DNA of 64,000 nt from Alteromonas sp. KC3 (GTDB lineage: Bacteria; Pseudomonadota; Gammaproteobacteria; Enterobacterales; Alteromonadaceae): NCBI RefSeq assembly GCF_016756315.1, contig NZ_AP024235.1, positions 930,001 to 994,000 on the forward strand, given 5' to 3'. The position numbers and the translations under genes are program-made. Below the pieces are notes generated by a model. The model saw only the letters and a list, made by a program, of their open reading frames with translations, had not been told where the DNA came from and ran no database searches. Below are positions 35,024-45,042 of the stretch, one piece after another; the stretch's first letter is position 1; each line of letters begins with the position of its first letter.

Positions 35024-35095
35024 TATTGATAAACAAAAATATTTTATTGTTTATCAATAAAATTTTGTTGTTTTGTAATAAAGTTGCGCTATAGT
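35024..35095 (+). promoter_or_regulatory. Palindromic operator and promoter of DUF2975/XRE genes
   Basis: Perfect 13-base inverted repeat, TATTGATAAACAA (35024-35036) and TTGTTTATCAATA (35047-35059), spaced by ten bases. Downstream, TTGTTT (35068-35073) and TATAGT (35090-35095), 16 bases apart, fit a -35/-10 pair for the DUF2975 gene. The XRE protein encoded in the same operon is the obvious candidate to bind it (inference). Confidence 0.65.
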
Positions 35096-35125
35096 TGGTG
35101 AGTGAATTTTAAACAGGGCTTCGCT

Positions 35126-35785
35126 ATGGACTCGAACACTACAACAACGCCTATATTGGCCTTGCGGTTAAAAAAACTATTTGATGGTGTATTTTATCTT
35201 TTTGGTGCTCTGATGATCGTTGGGCTAGTGATGATAGTCGTCGTAGGTCTCAATATTCCGTCTGACCAAGAGGCTCGTCATACAGATATTAATTATCCAC
35301 TGAATTTTAGGGTATTACCTAGTGATGAAGTCGCGAATGCACCAGAGAATGATACAAATAAGATCAGTGAAATCATACAAGGCCAAGCAGAAATAAAGCT
35401 CAACAATACGCTTGGTAAATCGGCTTGGTATATTTCTAACTTTATTTATGTTCTTCAAGCCATTGTTGTGATGATTACGCTTCATTACTTACGAAAGTTG
35501 TTCGCTAATTTTGCTCAGCGCCACTACTTTACGCAAGCTAATGCAATGTATATCAGGCGTATCGCATTTATCATTATAGGGAGTTGCGTTGTATACCCTA
35601 TCGTTATCTATTCTGGTGGATTAATGATTTTGAACGACATTGGCAGCTTTAATGCTCAAATCGAGCTATCTCCCTCAATATCATTACCTATTACCGGACT
35701 GATTATAGGGTTGGCGTTGTTGGTGCTTGCGCAGCTATTAGACGAGGCCGTGGAAATTTATAAAGAGCAGACGCTGACAATTTAA
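35126..35785 (+). CDS. DUF2975 family membrane protein
   Basis: Integral membrane protein with four hydrophobic segments (ALMIVGLVMIVVVGLN; FIYVLQAIVVMITLHYL; IAFIIIGSCVVYPIVIYSGG; PITGLIIGLALLVLAQLL) and the short periplasmic loop between the first two, typical of DUF2975. I start at ATG 35126, seven bases after AGGG. Followed one base later by a small XRE regulator, the standard partner in this family, probably one sensing unit. The function is unknown. Confidence 0.85.
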   Translation: MDSNTTTTPILALRLKKLFDGVFYLFGALMIVGLVMIVVVGLNIPSDQEARHTDINYPLNFRVLPSDEVANAPENDTNKISEIIQGQAEIKLNNTLGKSAWYISNFIYVLQAIVVMITLHYLRKLFANFAQRHYFTQANAMYIRRIAFIIIGSCVVYPIVIYSGGLMILNDIGSFNAQIELSPSISLPITGLIIGLALLVLAQLLDEAVEIYKEQTLTI

Positions 35786-35786
35786 A

Positions 35787-35993
35787 ATGAAGAAAACAAT
35801 AAAAATAAATTTAGATATGGTGATGCTTCAACGAAAAATGTCACTCACTGAGTTGTCAGAAAAAGTGGGTATTACTATGGCCAATCTTTCTACCCTTAAA
35901 ACAGGAAAAGCAAAGGCAATTCGTTTTAGCACGTTGCTCGCGTTGTGCGAGGCTCTTGACTGCGAGCCGGGTGATTTAATTCAAACGGAGTGA
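35787..35993 (+). CDS. XRE/Cro-type small regulator, DUF2975 partner
   Basis: A 68-residue helix-turn-helix protein of the YozG/Cro-C1 type: LDMVMLQRKMSLTELSEKVG, TMANLSTLKTGKAKAIRFST, then LLALCEALDCEPGDLI. It consists of the DNA-binding domain only. The ATG lies one base after the DUF2975 stop without a clear ribosome site, so it is translationally coupled. It probably binds the palindrome upstream of the operon. Confidence 0.9.
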   Translation: MKKTIKINLDMVMLQRKMSLTELSEKVGITMANLSTLKTGKAKAIRFSTLLALCEALDCEPGDLIQTE

Positions 35994-36007
35994 CTTATTT
36001 ATTGGGC

Positions 36008-37027
36008 TTAAGGTGTAACAATCAACGCTCTGTAATCCCAGCTTTGCAAAACACCGTCAGATGAAAGAGTAACAAGGTCACCGTCGTTGTTTATTGTTAA
36101 GGCATGTGTGGTGGCCTCGCTTGAGTAACGTGTTATTTCCCACGATGCTTGCTCTTCGCCGGTATTGGCATTCCACAGGGTTACCACAGATTTAGGTGAC
36201 GTGGTTACAAGGTACTCACCATTTTCAAGAAATAACCCCTTTCTAAAAAAGCGAAACCGCTCAAAAAACGAAAGTTCTGTAATCACTTCATTGTGGGCAA
36301 GGTCAATAATTTCGTGGCTGTTCAGTGCATCAGATATAAAAGCACGTTGTGATTGTGAATCTATCACCGATGCCGTGATGCGACTGCGATAGTGCCGTTG
36401 ATGAACTACATCATTTTGCGTTAAATCCCATAAGAACCATTGTTTGTCTATACCACCTGCGAATGCGTAGCTTTCGGATGCATACCCCACGTGAAGTACT
36501 TTCATTGTATTGTGGCTGAATTGCAAAGCAGTTCCTTGTGCAAAGTCTAACTCGAGTACGGTTCCATCGGTCATACCAACCAGCGCACTGTCGCCCTCGG
36601 GGGAAAACTGCATTGATGAAGCCGTAGCACCAGAGTCTTTCCCGTGAAACTGCCAGCTACCTAATATCTTACCCGTATGCAGGTTTATTAATGTGGTACT
36701 CCAATACCCTGTAACCGCCAGCCATTTTTTATTGCTTGAGAGTGTGATGATAGCTAGCGCTTCTTGGCCCAGTTCATCCTGACGCCATATATAGCGTTGT
36801 TGCTTGCTATTGGTGTCCCACAATGACACAGAATGATCATTATGGATAAAGGCTGCCAAGCTGGCGTCACTAGATAATGCTGCTTGTTTAACAGGAATTT
36901 TGGTTAGTCGAGTTTCTTCAACAGGCAATACAGGCGCGTCTTCTTTACAACCTTGTTGCATGACAAGTAGTAAACTAACGATACATGCAGTCAGCGTTTT
37001 GCGAACAAGTGCGTCATAACTAAGCAT
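36008..37027 (-). CDS. WD40-repeat lipoprotein
   Basis: Lipoprotein with signal and a lipobox-like QQGC. The rest, about 310 residues, forms WD40-type repeats: SLWDTNSKQQRYIWR, LINLHTGKILGSWQF, WFLWDLTQNDVV, VVTLWNANTGEEQASW and LQSWDYRAL, enough for a six- or seven-bladed propeller. Such proteins act as protein scaffolds. It lies between the XRE gene and cca; its stop lies 14 bases from the convergent XRE stop. The partner is unknown. Confidence 0.82.
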   Translation of the reverse strand: MLSYDALVRKTLTACIVSLLLVMQQGCKEDAPVLPVEETRLTKIPVKQAALSSDASLAAFIHNDHSVSLWDTNSKQQRYIWRQDELGQEALAIITLSSNKKWLAVTGYWSTTLINLHTGKILGSWQFHGKDSGATASSMQFSPEGDSALVGMTDGTVLELDFAQGTALQFSHNTMKVLHVGYASESYAFAGGIDKQWFLWDLTQNDVVHQRHYRSRITASVIDSQSQRAFISDALNSHEIIDLAHNEVITELSFFERFRFFRKGLFLENGEYLVTTSPKSVVTLWNANTGEEQASWEITRYSSEATTHALTINNDGDLVTLSSDGVLQSWDYRALIVTP

Positions 37028-37055
37028 TGGGTTCTCTTGGTGTTTATTATTATTC

Positions 37056-38177
37056 TTATTCTGTAGCTATTTGTGCAATTGCGGCTAGTCTTGCTTCTTC
37101 CAATGCAGGCTTTATAGCAGGCCCTTTTATGCCTTGAGCAATGATCTGTTGAACGTCAACCTGTGTCGCGGCATTTAATGCCAAAAGGATTTGCTCACTG
37201 CGTATGTCCCAATTCATACCGTGGTAGTGTGCATAAGGTGCAACAGCATCAAGTACCATTAAAAAGCGCTCTGCTCGTCGCCACGTGTCACACCCATTAA
37301 AAAGGGTAAGCAATGACTGAGCTGTATTGTCTTCCTCTAGTAATAACGCCTTAAATTTGCACACTAGCAGCGCGACATCACTCACTTGGTTTTGCACTTT
37401 TAGTCGTGTACACAAGCTCTTTACTTCATCTTCAGAGAGGTGTGCGGTTAGTGCCGCAAATCTAACTGTTAGGCTATCTGTGTTACTGCGGGGTTTTATT
37501 GTTGCAGACAGAGCCAAGGTTGGTATGGCGTCTTCAATGGTTGGTACAATTTCACAAAACCAGTCTTCAAGCGCGTGTACGTTGCTCAGTACTTGGAAAA
37601 ATACTTCAGGCGTTTTTTCTTGTAGGCTTCGTTTGGTCTCTTGCCATACCCGTTCCGCCGTGAGACTTTTAAGCTCTCCACTTTTTGCCATCGTTGTCAT
37701 TAGCGCTTCTGTTTCTTGCGCAATGGTAAACCCTAAATAGGCATAGCGTGTTGCGAATCGTGCCACACGGAATACGCGAAGAGGGTCTTCGCTAAACGCA
37801 TCAGACACGTGACGTAATATACGACTTTCAAGATCTACTCGACCGTTATACGGGTCGATAATAGTGCCACTGCTATCTTGCGCCATGGCATTCACAGTAA
37901 GGTCGCGCCGCATAAGATCTTCTTCCAGCGTGACTGAGGTTGACGCGTCACAAATAAAACCTGTATATCCTTTTCCCGATTTTCTCTCTGTTCGCGCAAG
38001 GGCATATTCATCGGAGGTTTTTGGGTGCAAAAATACCGGAAAGTCTTTACCTACCTGCGTATAGCCTTGGCGTAACATTTCGTCTGGCGTTGCGCCCACT
38101 ACTACATAGTCGCGTTCTGTAATATCGCGATTAAGTAAAGCATCGCGCACTGCACCGCCTACTAAATATACCTGCAT
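37056..38177 (-). CDS. cca: CCA tRNA nucleotidyltransferase without HD-domain residues
   Basis: Adds or repairs the 3' CCA of tRNAs. I start at ATG 38177, where MQVYLVGGAVRDALL begins as in E. coli; 44 upstream codons in frame are not conserved. Class II catalytic core: VGGAVRD, ERDYVVVGATPDEM (Glu21 and Asp23 at the metal site, where E. coli has Asp-x-Asp), YALARTERKSGKGYTGF, RRDLTVNAMA and EDPLRVFRVARFATRYA. Compared with E. coli Cca (412 residues), this protein has 373, and the C-terminal HD part reads FAALTAHLSEDEVK where E. coli has LCHDLGKG, so phosphohydrolase activity is probably absent while CCA addition should be intact. Confidence 0.93.
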   Translation of the reverse strand: MQVYLVGGAVRDALLNRDITERDYVVVGATPDEMLRQGYTQVGKDFPVFLHPKTSDEYALARTERKSGKGYTGFICDASTSVTLEEDLMRRDLTVNAMAQDSSGTIIDPYNGRVDLESRILRHVSDAFSEDPLRVFRVARFATRYAYLGFTIAQETEALMTTMAKSGELKSLTAERVWQETKRSLQEKTPEVFFQVLSNVHALEDWFCEIVPTIEDAIPTLALSATIKPRSNTDSLTVRFAALTAHLSEDEVKSLCTRLKVQNQVSDVALLVCKFKALLLEEDNTAQSLLTLFNGCDTWRRAERFLMVLDAVAPYAHYHGMNWDIRSEQILLALNAATQVDVQQIIAQGIKGPAIKPALEEARLAAIAQIATE

Positions 38178-38385
38178 GTTACCTCGTACAAACCGAACTG
38201 AACTGAAAGAAAAGCGTGGTACTGAATAACCACTAAAGAATAAATATGACGCGAAGTATACCAATCTTAAAGATAATTTCGCAGTGTATGGGCTTTCTGC
38301 TCTATTCATTATTGTTTCAGTGCTTTCACTAAGGCCTAGCGTCTGGTAGTTTAATCGTCGTTTTTAACTATTTTTAGCAGCGACC

Positions 38386-39297
38386 ATGTATTTGAATTAC
38401 TTCGGATTAAGCGATAATCCTTTTTCTATCGCGCCAAACCCCGATTATTTGTATATGAGCCCTAGGCACAAGGAAGCGTTAGCCCATTTAACGTTTGGGC
38501 TAAGAGAAAGTGGCGGTTTTGTTATGCTTACTGGTGAAGTAGGTACAGGCAAAACAACTGTGTCGAGAAAGCTACTTCAGCAGCTACCTGATAATACGCA
38601 GGTGGCTATGATCTTAAACCCAACGCTTTCTGCGCTTGAGCTTTTGGCAACGGTGTGTGATGAACTTGGGCTTGAGTATCAGCCTCAACAAGCCAGTCTT
38701 AAATACTTCACCGACTTAATTCTTAGTAAGTTAGCCGAAAATCATCAAGCGGGTATTAACACGGTATTGATGGTGGACGAGGCGCAACATTTATTACCTG
38801 AAGTGCTTGAGCAACTTCGCTTGCTAACCAATTTGGAAACTAACCGTGAAAAGTTACTTAAGGTAGTGCTAATAGGTCAACCAGAACTACAGCAATTACT
38901 AAAGCGTAACGAGCTGCGCCAACTCGCGCAGCGTATTACCGCTAGGTACCACCTTCTGCCGCTAACCGCGCCCGAAGTGAGCGCTTACATAGCGCACCGT
39001 CTCAGTGTGGCTGATGGTGACATAAGCATTTTCAGTAAGTCGACACTGCGTGCGGTTCATCAAATTACGGGCGGTATACCTCGCGTGATTAACTTGTTGT
39101 GCGACAGAGCACTAACATTATCGTTTACTAAGCAACACGCGGTAGTACAAAAGCCCATATTCTTAGCGGCTGCAGAGCAAATCTTAGGTGATGACGTAGT
39201 GAGTCAGCGCGTACAAAGTCAACGTAAGTGGGTGTTAGTGGCGACCTTTGTAATAGCAATTCTGTGTGGCTATGGGGTGGGGAGCTTGTATGTCTAA
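38386..39297 (+). CDS. gspA: GspA/ExeA-type AAA ATPase
   Basis: Inner-membrane ATPase of the ExeA/GspA family, which helps type II secretion secretins pass through or assemble in peptidoglycan. AAA domain with Walker A GEVGTGKTTVSRKL (residues 48-61) and Walker B TVLMVDEAQHL, the YF-L-NPF lead at the N-terminus, and a single C-terminal membrane helix (LVATFVIAILCGYGVGSLYV). No peptidoglycan-binding domain follows the helix, so it is shorter than Aeromonas ExeA. Overlaps the gspB start by eight bases. The rest of the secretion cluster is not in this window. MSHA-pilus MshM is a related alternative. Confidence 0.85.
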   Translation: MYLNYFGLSDNPFSIAPNPDYLYMSPRHKEALAHLTFGLRESGGFVMLTGEVGTGKTTVSRKLLQQLPDNTQVAMILNPTLSALELLATVCDELGLEYQPQQASLKYFTDLILSKLAENHQAGINTVLMVDEAQHLLPEVLEQLRLLTNLETNREKLLKVVLIGQPELQQLLKRNELRQLAQRITARYHLLPLTAPEVSAYIAHRLSVADGDISIFSKSTLRAVHQITGGIPRVINLLCDRALTLSFTKQHAVVQKPIFLAAAEQILGDDVVSQRVQSQRKWVLVATFVIAILCGYGVGSLYV

Positions 39298-40405
39298 TGT
39301 AGTTTCAATAGATAAGCTCAAGCCTGGAATGGTGATCGTTCAAATCACTCAACAAAATGGACCGGTAAAAATAAGAAAGTCTGGGCTTGTGACAAGTGAG
39401 GCCATGGTGCAGGGCTTGTCTGAAATGGGCGTTCAAGAACTAGAAATCGACCCTGAACAAACCGTAGAAATAGCCCCCGCGGTAGGACAGCATCGCACGC
39501 AAACACAAGCGTTACTTCGTGGTCAGCACGACACGTCTGCTAAATTCGATAAATCGCTTAACGAGCAGTTTAACCGTAGCCTATTCCTGCCAACTGTCGA
39601 AAGCTTACCTTCTGCTTGGAAAATATACAGTAAGCAGGTGGCAACGTTTGCCATTGTCATCTTAGGTGGTTTGGCTATTGGGTTTACGGGGGCAACAACC
39701 GAGCGCTGGTGGCCTGTTATCACAGGTAAATTGTCAGAAAATTCTGTAGCCCAAAGTGTTCCACCCGCCTCAGATGTTGCGCCTAGTGGGCCTACCAGTG
39801 AAAAAGCGGCCTCAAATAATGATAGTGGACAAGTTGCTAAAGGCGATTTGAGTAGAGTAGCAAAAACAGCGACTGAATCGGGTACAAATTTAGATACTCC
39901 CTCAGCGGGTAGCTTGTCAGAACAGGGGGTTCAAAACAGCGCGCTTGAATCTGCGCAAGTACCTTCTGTCAATAATACGCCCGAGGCTCAGCCTGAAACA
40001 CCAGACAGTGACTATGAGGGAAGAGTACTAAATGACGGGCAAAGTAATTCAGATGTATCGGTGTCGCCTGAATTGATGGCAAAATTCAACGCTGCGGTAA
40101 AAGCGCTAGACTCGCAAGCTCGCGACGATACTGAAGAAGCTGAGATTCCCGTAACGACAAGAGATGACATCCCGCGTGTAGATCAACTTCCAGTGCGACT
40201 TTTAACGCGTCTACCCACCATGAACTTTAGTGCGCACATGTATGCGTCGCGCCCAGCTGATAGGTGGGTACGTGTGAACGGCCGACAAATGGGAGAAGGC
40301 GAGTGGATTGCTGATAAGGTGCAAATTATCAACATTGAAGCCCAGCGTGTTGTGCTGTCTTTTGAAGATGAGCTATTTACTATGGCGGCATTAACCGACT
40401 GGTAA
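39290..40405 (+). CDS. gspB: GspB-type secretion protein with N-terminal DUF3391-like domain
   Basis: Partner of GspA. I start at ATG 39290 (GGGGAG upstream), not at the earlier in-frame codon. Layout: a DUF3391-like domain at residues 1-55 (SIDKLKPGMVIVQITQQNG), one membrane helix at 118-137, a Ser/Pro/Gln-rich periplasmic spacer (about 145-285), and a C-terminal GspB domain from about 290 (VDQLPVRLLTRLPTMNFSAH, then VNGRQMGEGEWI and VVLSFEDELF). The N-terminal domain aligns with that of the convergent HD-GYP protein next door, an unusual fusion. The spacer would span the periplasm as in GspB/ExeB. Confidence 0.85.
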   Translation: MSNVVSIDKLKPGMVIVQITQQNGPVKIRKSGLVTSEAMVQGLSEMGVQELEIDPEQTVEIAPAVGQHRTQTQALLRGQHDTSAKFDKSLNEQFNRSLFLPTVESLPSAWKIYSKQVATFAIVILGGLAIGFTGATTERWWPVITGKLSENSVAQSVPPASDVAPSGPTSEKAASNNDSGQVAKGDLSRVAKTATESGTNLDTPSAGSLSEQGVQNSALESAQVPSVNNTPEAQPETPDSDYEGRVLNDGQSNSDVSVSPELMAKFNAAVKALDSQARDDTEEAEIPVTTRDDIPRVDQLPVRLLTRLPTMNFSAHMYASRPADRWVRVNGRQMGEGEWIADKVQIINIEAQRVVLSFEDELFTMAALTDW

Positions 40406-40421
40406 ACGCTATCTTAATCGA

Positions 40422-40459
40422 AAAAAAGGCCACATGCGTTTATCGCTGTGGCCTTTTTT
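40422..40459. terminator. Bidirectional terminator between gspB and HD-GYP gene
   Basis: AAAAAGGCCACA (40423-40434) and TGTGGCCTTTTT (40447-40458) pair over 12 bases around a 12-base loop, with A- and T-runs on the two sides, so both convergent genes can end here. Confidence 0.88.
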
Positions 40460-40489
40460 AATTTTATTGACGACTAAGTCAGATGAAAT

Positions 40490-41695
40490 CTAAATAGGCA
40501 TTTGGTTTACAAAGACATCTTTAAAAAACTTTGGAAGGTTTAAATTGAATTCTTCTGGCCTAACACCTGATACGATTTCATCGTCGTGGACGGCTAAGTC
40601 TATGCGCTTCACTTCATTAAAATGTTGTGATGTAACACTGTAGAACGTCATTATCTGAGGACTCACAGGAGCTTTCGGATTTGCTCTACTTACAATGCCT
40701 AATTTTCCACTTTTAAGTCTTACAAGTGAACCTACTGGGTGAACGCCAATACATTGAATAAACTGTTTTACTAGGTCTTGGTCGAGATGTTCTGAATTGG
40801 TCAAGCGTTTGAGTGCCTGCGACGGTGTAATGCTGTCTTTGTGTTGACGGTTAGACGTCATGGCATCGTACGCGTCTACAATAGCTGCAATACGCGCAAA
40901 TTCACTTATCTCTTCACCAGCAAGGCCTTTCGGATAGCCGCTGCCATCTATACGTTCGTGATGCTGTTCAACAATGTTAAGAGATAAGTCTGATATTTCG
41001 CCGCATTGCTCGACAAGGTCTACACCGATTTCCACATGGGTCTTCATGACTTCCCAATCGTCACTAGAGAACTTTCCAGTGTTATTTCGTATTTCATCTG
41101 GAAGCGACGACATGCCAATATCCATCAGCAAAATGCCTAAGCTAACTTGTTCTATGGTATCTCTGTCATAACCGAGGTACTCGCAAAATATACCGCCTAA
41201 AATGCTGCAATTTATTGAGTGTTCCAATAAGTACTTATCGGTTTCTTTTATCATCGTCAAACAGCTAAGCGCGTCTTTATTGTCAAAAACACTCTCTATT
41301 AAGCTTTCAGACAACGACTCCATGGGCGATAAGTCTTTTACTGCACCGTTTTTAAGGCCTTTCAAAAAACTGCTTTGTATTGTGAGCGCATTTTCGTAAA
41401 GATCGCTCGCCTCGCTAATGGATTCTCTGCCAACGGGCTTGGCAACTGCTCTAGGGCGGTCTTCTTTGACTTCATCTTGAGGTGCAGGCGGAGGCGTTGG
41501 GGTCTTTTTTTCTGGCAATTTTGATTTTGCCATATCAACTTCAAGCAATAAGATCCCTTTTGCTCTCAAGGTATCAATTATGGCTTGAGTTTTGACAATG
41601 CCCTTCGAGCGCATTTTAAGCGCTCCAGTTTGTTCAAGTACTTGATTGACGTACATCCCTGGTATCAATTCATCAATGGGTACTTGTTCTAGCAT
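40490..41695 (-). CDS. DUF3391 / HD-GYP-type protein with altered HD motif
   Basis: Cytoplasmic signalling protein of 401 residues. Residues 1-60 are DUF3391 (VPIDELIPGMYVNQVLEQTG, then LKMRSKGIVKTQAIIDTLRA), residues 60-105 a Pro/Lys-rich linker, the rest an HD-GYP fold normally degrading cyclic-di-GMP. The HHExxDGxGYP motif is intact (His245, His246, Glu247 in QHHERIDGSGYP), but the HD pair reads Met191-Asp192 in LLMDIGMSSLP where active enzymes have His-Asp and a following Lys. It may therefore have weak activity or act as a binding protein. Convergent with gspA-gspB, sharing a terminator. Confidence 0.88.
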   Translation of the reverse strand: MLEQVPIDELIPGMYVNQVLEQTGALKMRSKGIVKTQAIIDTLRAKGILLLEVDMAKSKLPEKKTPTPPPAPQDEVKEDRPRAVAKPVGRESISEASDLYENALTIQSSFLKGLKNGAVKDLSPMESLSESLIESVFDNKDALSCLTMIKETDKYLLEHSINCSILGGIFCEYLGYDRDTIEQVSLGILLMDIGMSSLPDEIRNNTGKFSSDDWEVMKTHVEIGVDLVEQCGEISDLSLNIVEQHHERIDGSGYPKGLAGEEISEFARIAAIVDAYDAMTSNRQHKDSITPSQALKRLTNSEHLDQDLVKQFIQCIGVHPVGSLVRLKSGKLGIVSRANPKAPVSPQIMTFYSVTSQHFNEVKRIDLAVHDDEIVSGVRPEEFNLNLPKFFKDVFVNQMPI

Positions 41696-41823
41696 TATCT
41701 CTCCTGTAAGTCTTGGTACGACGGCTTTATACTAATTACAATAGGTGTGAATGCTACGATAATCCACTGAAAAAGGTGAGTTCTTTCGTCTTTTTTTTAA
41801 CTCAATTAGACTTAGTATATGCG

Positions 41824-41867
41824 AAAAAAAACGACATACACAGCGTTTAGCTTTCTGTATATGCCGT
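41824..41867 (-). terminator. Terminator of the leu operon
   Basis: Minus-strand hairpin: the arms at 41855-41867 and 41831-41843 pair over 13 bases with two G-U pairs (ACGACATACACAG on the plus strand), and the transcript then enters a U-run from 41830 to 41824. It lies about 60 bases after the leuD stop. Confidence 0.82.
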
Positions 41868-41926
41868 TATTGATGTGCTTAGCTGGTTGTAAGGCTAAAA
41901 CGATAACAACTGCCCGCTATCGCAAA

Positions 41927-42532
41927 TTACAGCCATGCAGGCTGCTTCCTCTCAAAGGCTTCAATAGTGCTCGTAAGCTCTAACGTTTGACCGATAGCAT
42001 CTAAACCCTTAATAAGATTATTTTTGTGGTGCTCGGCAATATCGAAGCTGAAACTTGTATCGTTGAAGTTCACCGATTGCGCTGGGAGATCAACCGTAAT
42101 CTTAGTTGCTGGATCTGCCTTCACTACAGCAAATAAAGCGTCCATTTGCTCGCTTGATAGTGCCACTGGCACTAGCTGATTATTGATGCAGTTACCGTAA
42201 AAAATATCGGCAAAGCTGGTGGCAATTACCGTTTTAAAACCAAAATCGGCCAGCGCCCATGGTGCGTGTTCACGGCTTGAACCACAGCCAAAGTTTTCGC
42301 GAGCTAGCAATATGCTTGCGCCTGTGTGCTCAGGCTTGTTAAGCGCAAACGCTGGGTTTGGCTCTTTTTCTTCTAGATCCAAATAGCGCCAGTCGTGAAA
42401 CAAATGCTTGCCGTAGCCAGCACGCGTTACGCCGGTTAGAAACTGTTTTGGAATAATTTGGTCGGTATCGACATTCGCCTGATCAAGCGGCGCAGCAATG
42501 CCCGTATGTTGTGTAAAACCTTGTTCAGACAT
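41927..42532 (-). CDS. leuD: 3-Isopropylmalate dehydratase small subunit
   Basis: Swivel subunit of isopropylmalate isomerase, converting 2- to 3-isopropylmalate with LeuC. Motifs: [39 protein letters not shown] and [19 protein letters not shown]. It has 201 residues, like E. coli LeuD. Last gene of the operon; three bases separate it from leuC. Confidence 0.97.
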   Translation of the reverse strand: MSEQGFTQHTGIAAPLDQANVDTDQIIPKQFLTGVTRAGYGKHLFHDWRYLDLEEKEPNPAFALNKPEHTGASILLARENFGCGSSREHAPWALADFGFKTVIATSFADIFYGNCINNQLVPVALSSEQMDALFAVVKADPATKITVDLPAQSVNFNDTSFSFDIAEHHKNNLIKGLDAIGQTLELTSTIEAFERKQPAWL

Positions 42533-42535
42533 AAA

Positions 42536-43936
42536 TTACTCCTGATAATCTCTAACGTCAGCAAAGCGACCGGTAATCGCCGCAGCCGCTGCCATTGCAG
42601 GGCTTACTAAGTGAGTGCGTGCACCGCGGCCCTGTCGGCCTTCAAAGTTACGGTTACTGGTAGAAGCACATCTATCGCCTGCTACTAATTTGTCATCATT
42701 CATACCAAGGCACATAGAACAGCCCGGCAAACGCCATTCAAAACCCGCATCGATAAAAATTTTATCTAAGCCTTCGGCCTCTGCTTGCCGCTTAACGTTA
42801 CCCGACCCTGGAACCACGATGGCAGTTACTGAATCGGCTACTTTGCCGCGCTTGGCAATTTGCGCGGCGGCGCGCATATCTTCAATACGTCCGTTGGTAC
42901 ACGAGCCGATAAATACGTGGTTAACAGCAACGTCGGCAAGTTTTTCGCCTGGTTTCAAACCCATGTATTCAAGCGCTTTTACTGCACTTTCTTTTTCAAT
43001 CGGGTCGTTGAAATCTTCTGGCGCTGGAACGGGAGTATTCACGCCAATAACCTGACCCGGGTTGGTACCCCACGTAACCTGAGGCGCGATATCAGCCGCT
43101 TCAAGCTCAACGACAGTGTCAAAGGTAGCGCCTTCTTCGGTGTAAAGGGTTTTCCAGTAAGCGACTGCGTCTTCCCAGTCTTGGCCTTTAGGTGCGTATT
43201 CACGCCCCTCAAGATAAGCAAAGGTTTTTTCATCTGGTGCAACAAGTCCGGCCTTAGCACCCGCTTCGATGCTCATATTACATACGGTCATGCGCTCTTC
43301 CATGCTTAAACCGCGAATGGCTTCACCCGCATATTCAATGACATGGCCGGTAGCGCCGGCGTGGCCAATTTTACCAATAATGGCAAGAATGATGTCTTTT
43401 GCGGTTATACCCACTGGAAGCTTTCCATTTACGTTGATTAGCATGCTTTTCGCGCGGCTTTGCTTCAACGTTTGTGTAGCCAGTACGTGCTCTACCTGAG
43501 AAGTACCAATACCAAAAGCCAGTGCCCCAAATGCACCATGAGTTGCAGTGTGGGAGTCACCACACACTACGGTCATACCTGGCTGAATTAATCCTAATTC
43601 CGGGCCCATGACGTGCACAATACCTTGCTTTTGGTGACCTACTGGAAATAGCTGTATACCGTGTTCTTCACAGTTTTTTGCCAAGGTTTGTAGCTGAAGC
43701 GCATTTGCTGGACCACAGGCATCAATTGCCAGTGAACGGGTTGAAATACTGTGATCCATGGTGCCAACCGTGCGATCAGGGCGTCGTACTTTACGGCCTT
43801 TTTCATTAAGGCCAGCGAATGCCTGAGGTGACGTCACTTCGTGAATTAGGTGGCGGTCGATATAAATTAAGCTGTCTTCACCAATTTGGTCGATAATGTG
43901 GGCTTGCCACACTTTGTCATATAAGGTCTTGGCCAT
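42536..43936 (-). CDS. leuC: 3-Isopropylmalate dehydratase large subunit
   Basis: Aconitase-family [4Fe-4S] subunit of isopropylmalate isomerase. Cluster ligands: the Cys in [14 protein letters not shown] and the pair in [14 protein letters not shown]. Other motifs are [34 protein letters not shown] and [20 protein letters not shown]. 466 residues, as in E. coli. It lies eight bases after leuB and before leuD. Confidence 0.97.
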   Translation of the reverse strand: MAKTLYDKVWQAHIIDQIGEDSLIYIDRHLIHEVTSPQAFAGLNEKGRKVRRPDRTVGTMDHSISTRSLAIDACGPANALQLQTLAKNCEEHGIQLFPVGHQKQGIVHVMGPELGLIQPGMTVVCGDSHTATHGAFGALAFGIGTSQVEHVLATQTLKQSRAKSMLINVNGKLPVGITAKDIILAIIGKIGHAGATGHVIEYAGEAIRGLSMEERMTVCNMSIEAGAKAGLVAPDEKTFAYLEGREYAPKGQDWEDAVAYWKTLYTEEGATFDTVVELEAADIAPQVTWGTNPGQVIGVNTPVPAPEDFNDPIEKESAVKALEYMGLKPGEKLADVAVNHVFIGSCTNGRIEDMRAAAQIAKRGKVADSVTAIVVPGSGNVKRQAEAEGLDKIFIDAGFEWRLPGCSMCLGMNDDKLVAGDRCASTSNRNFEGRQGRGARTHLVSPAMAAAAAITGRFADVRDYQE

Positions 43937-43944
43937 GAGGGGGG

Positions 43945-45042
<1,098 letters not shown>

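Noticed and set aside
35126..35993. DUF2975/XRE pair considered as a toxin-antitoxin system
   Set aside because: DUF2975 is a four-helix membrane protein regularly paired with a small XRE regulator; nothing in it resembles a known toxin.
42615..43309. Long plus-strand frames opposite leuC
   Set aside because: Shadows of the codon pattern of a highly conserved gene on the other strand.
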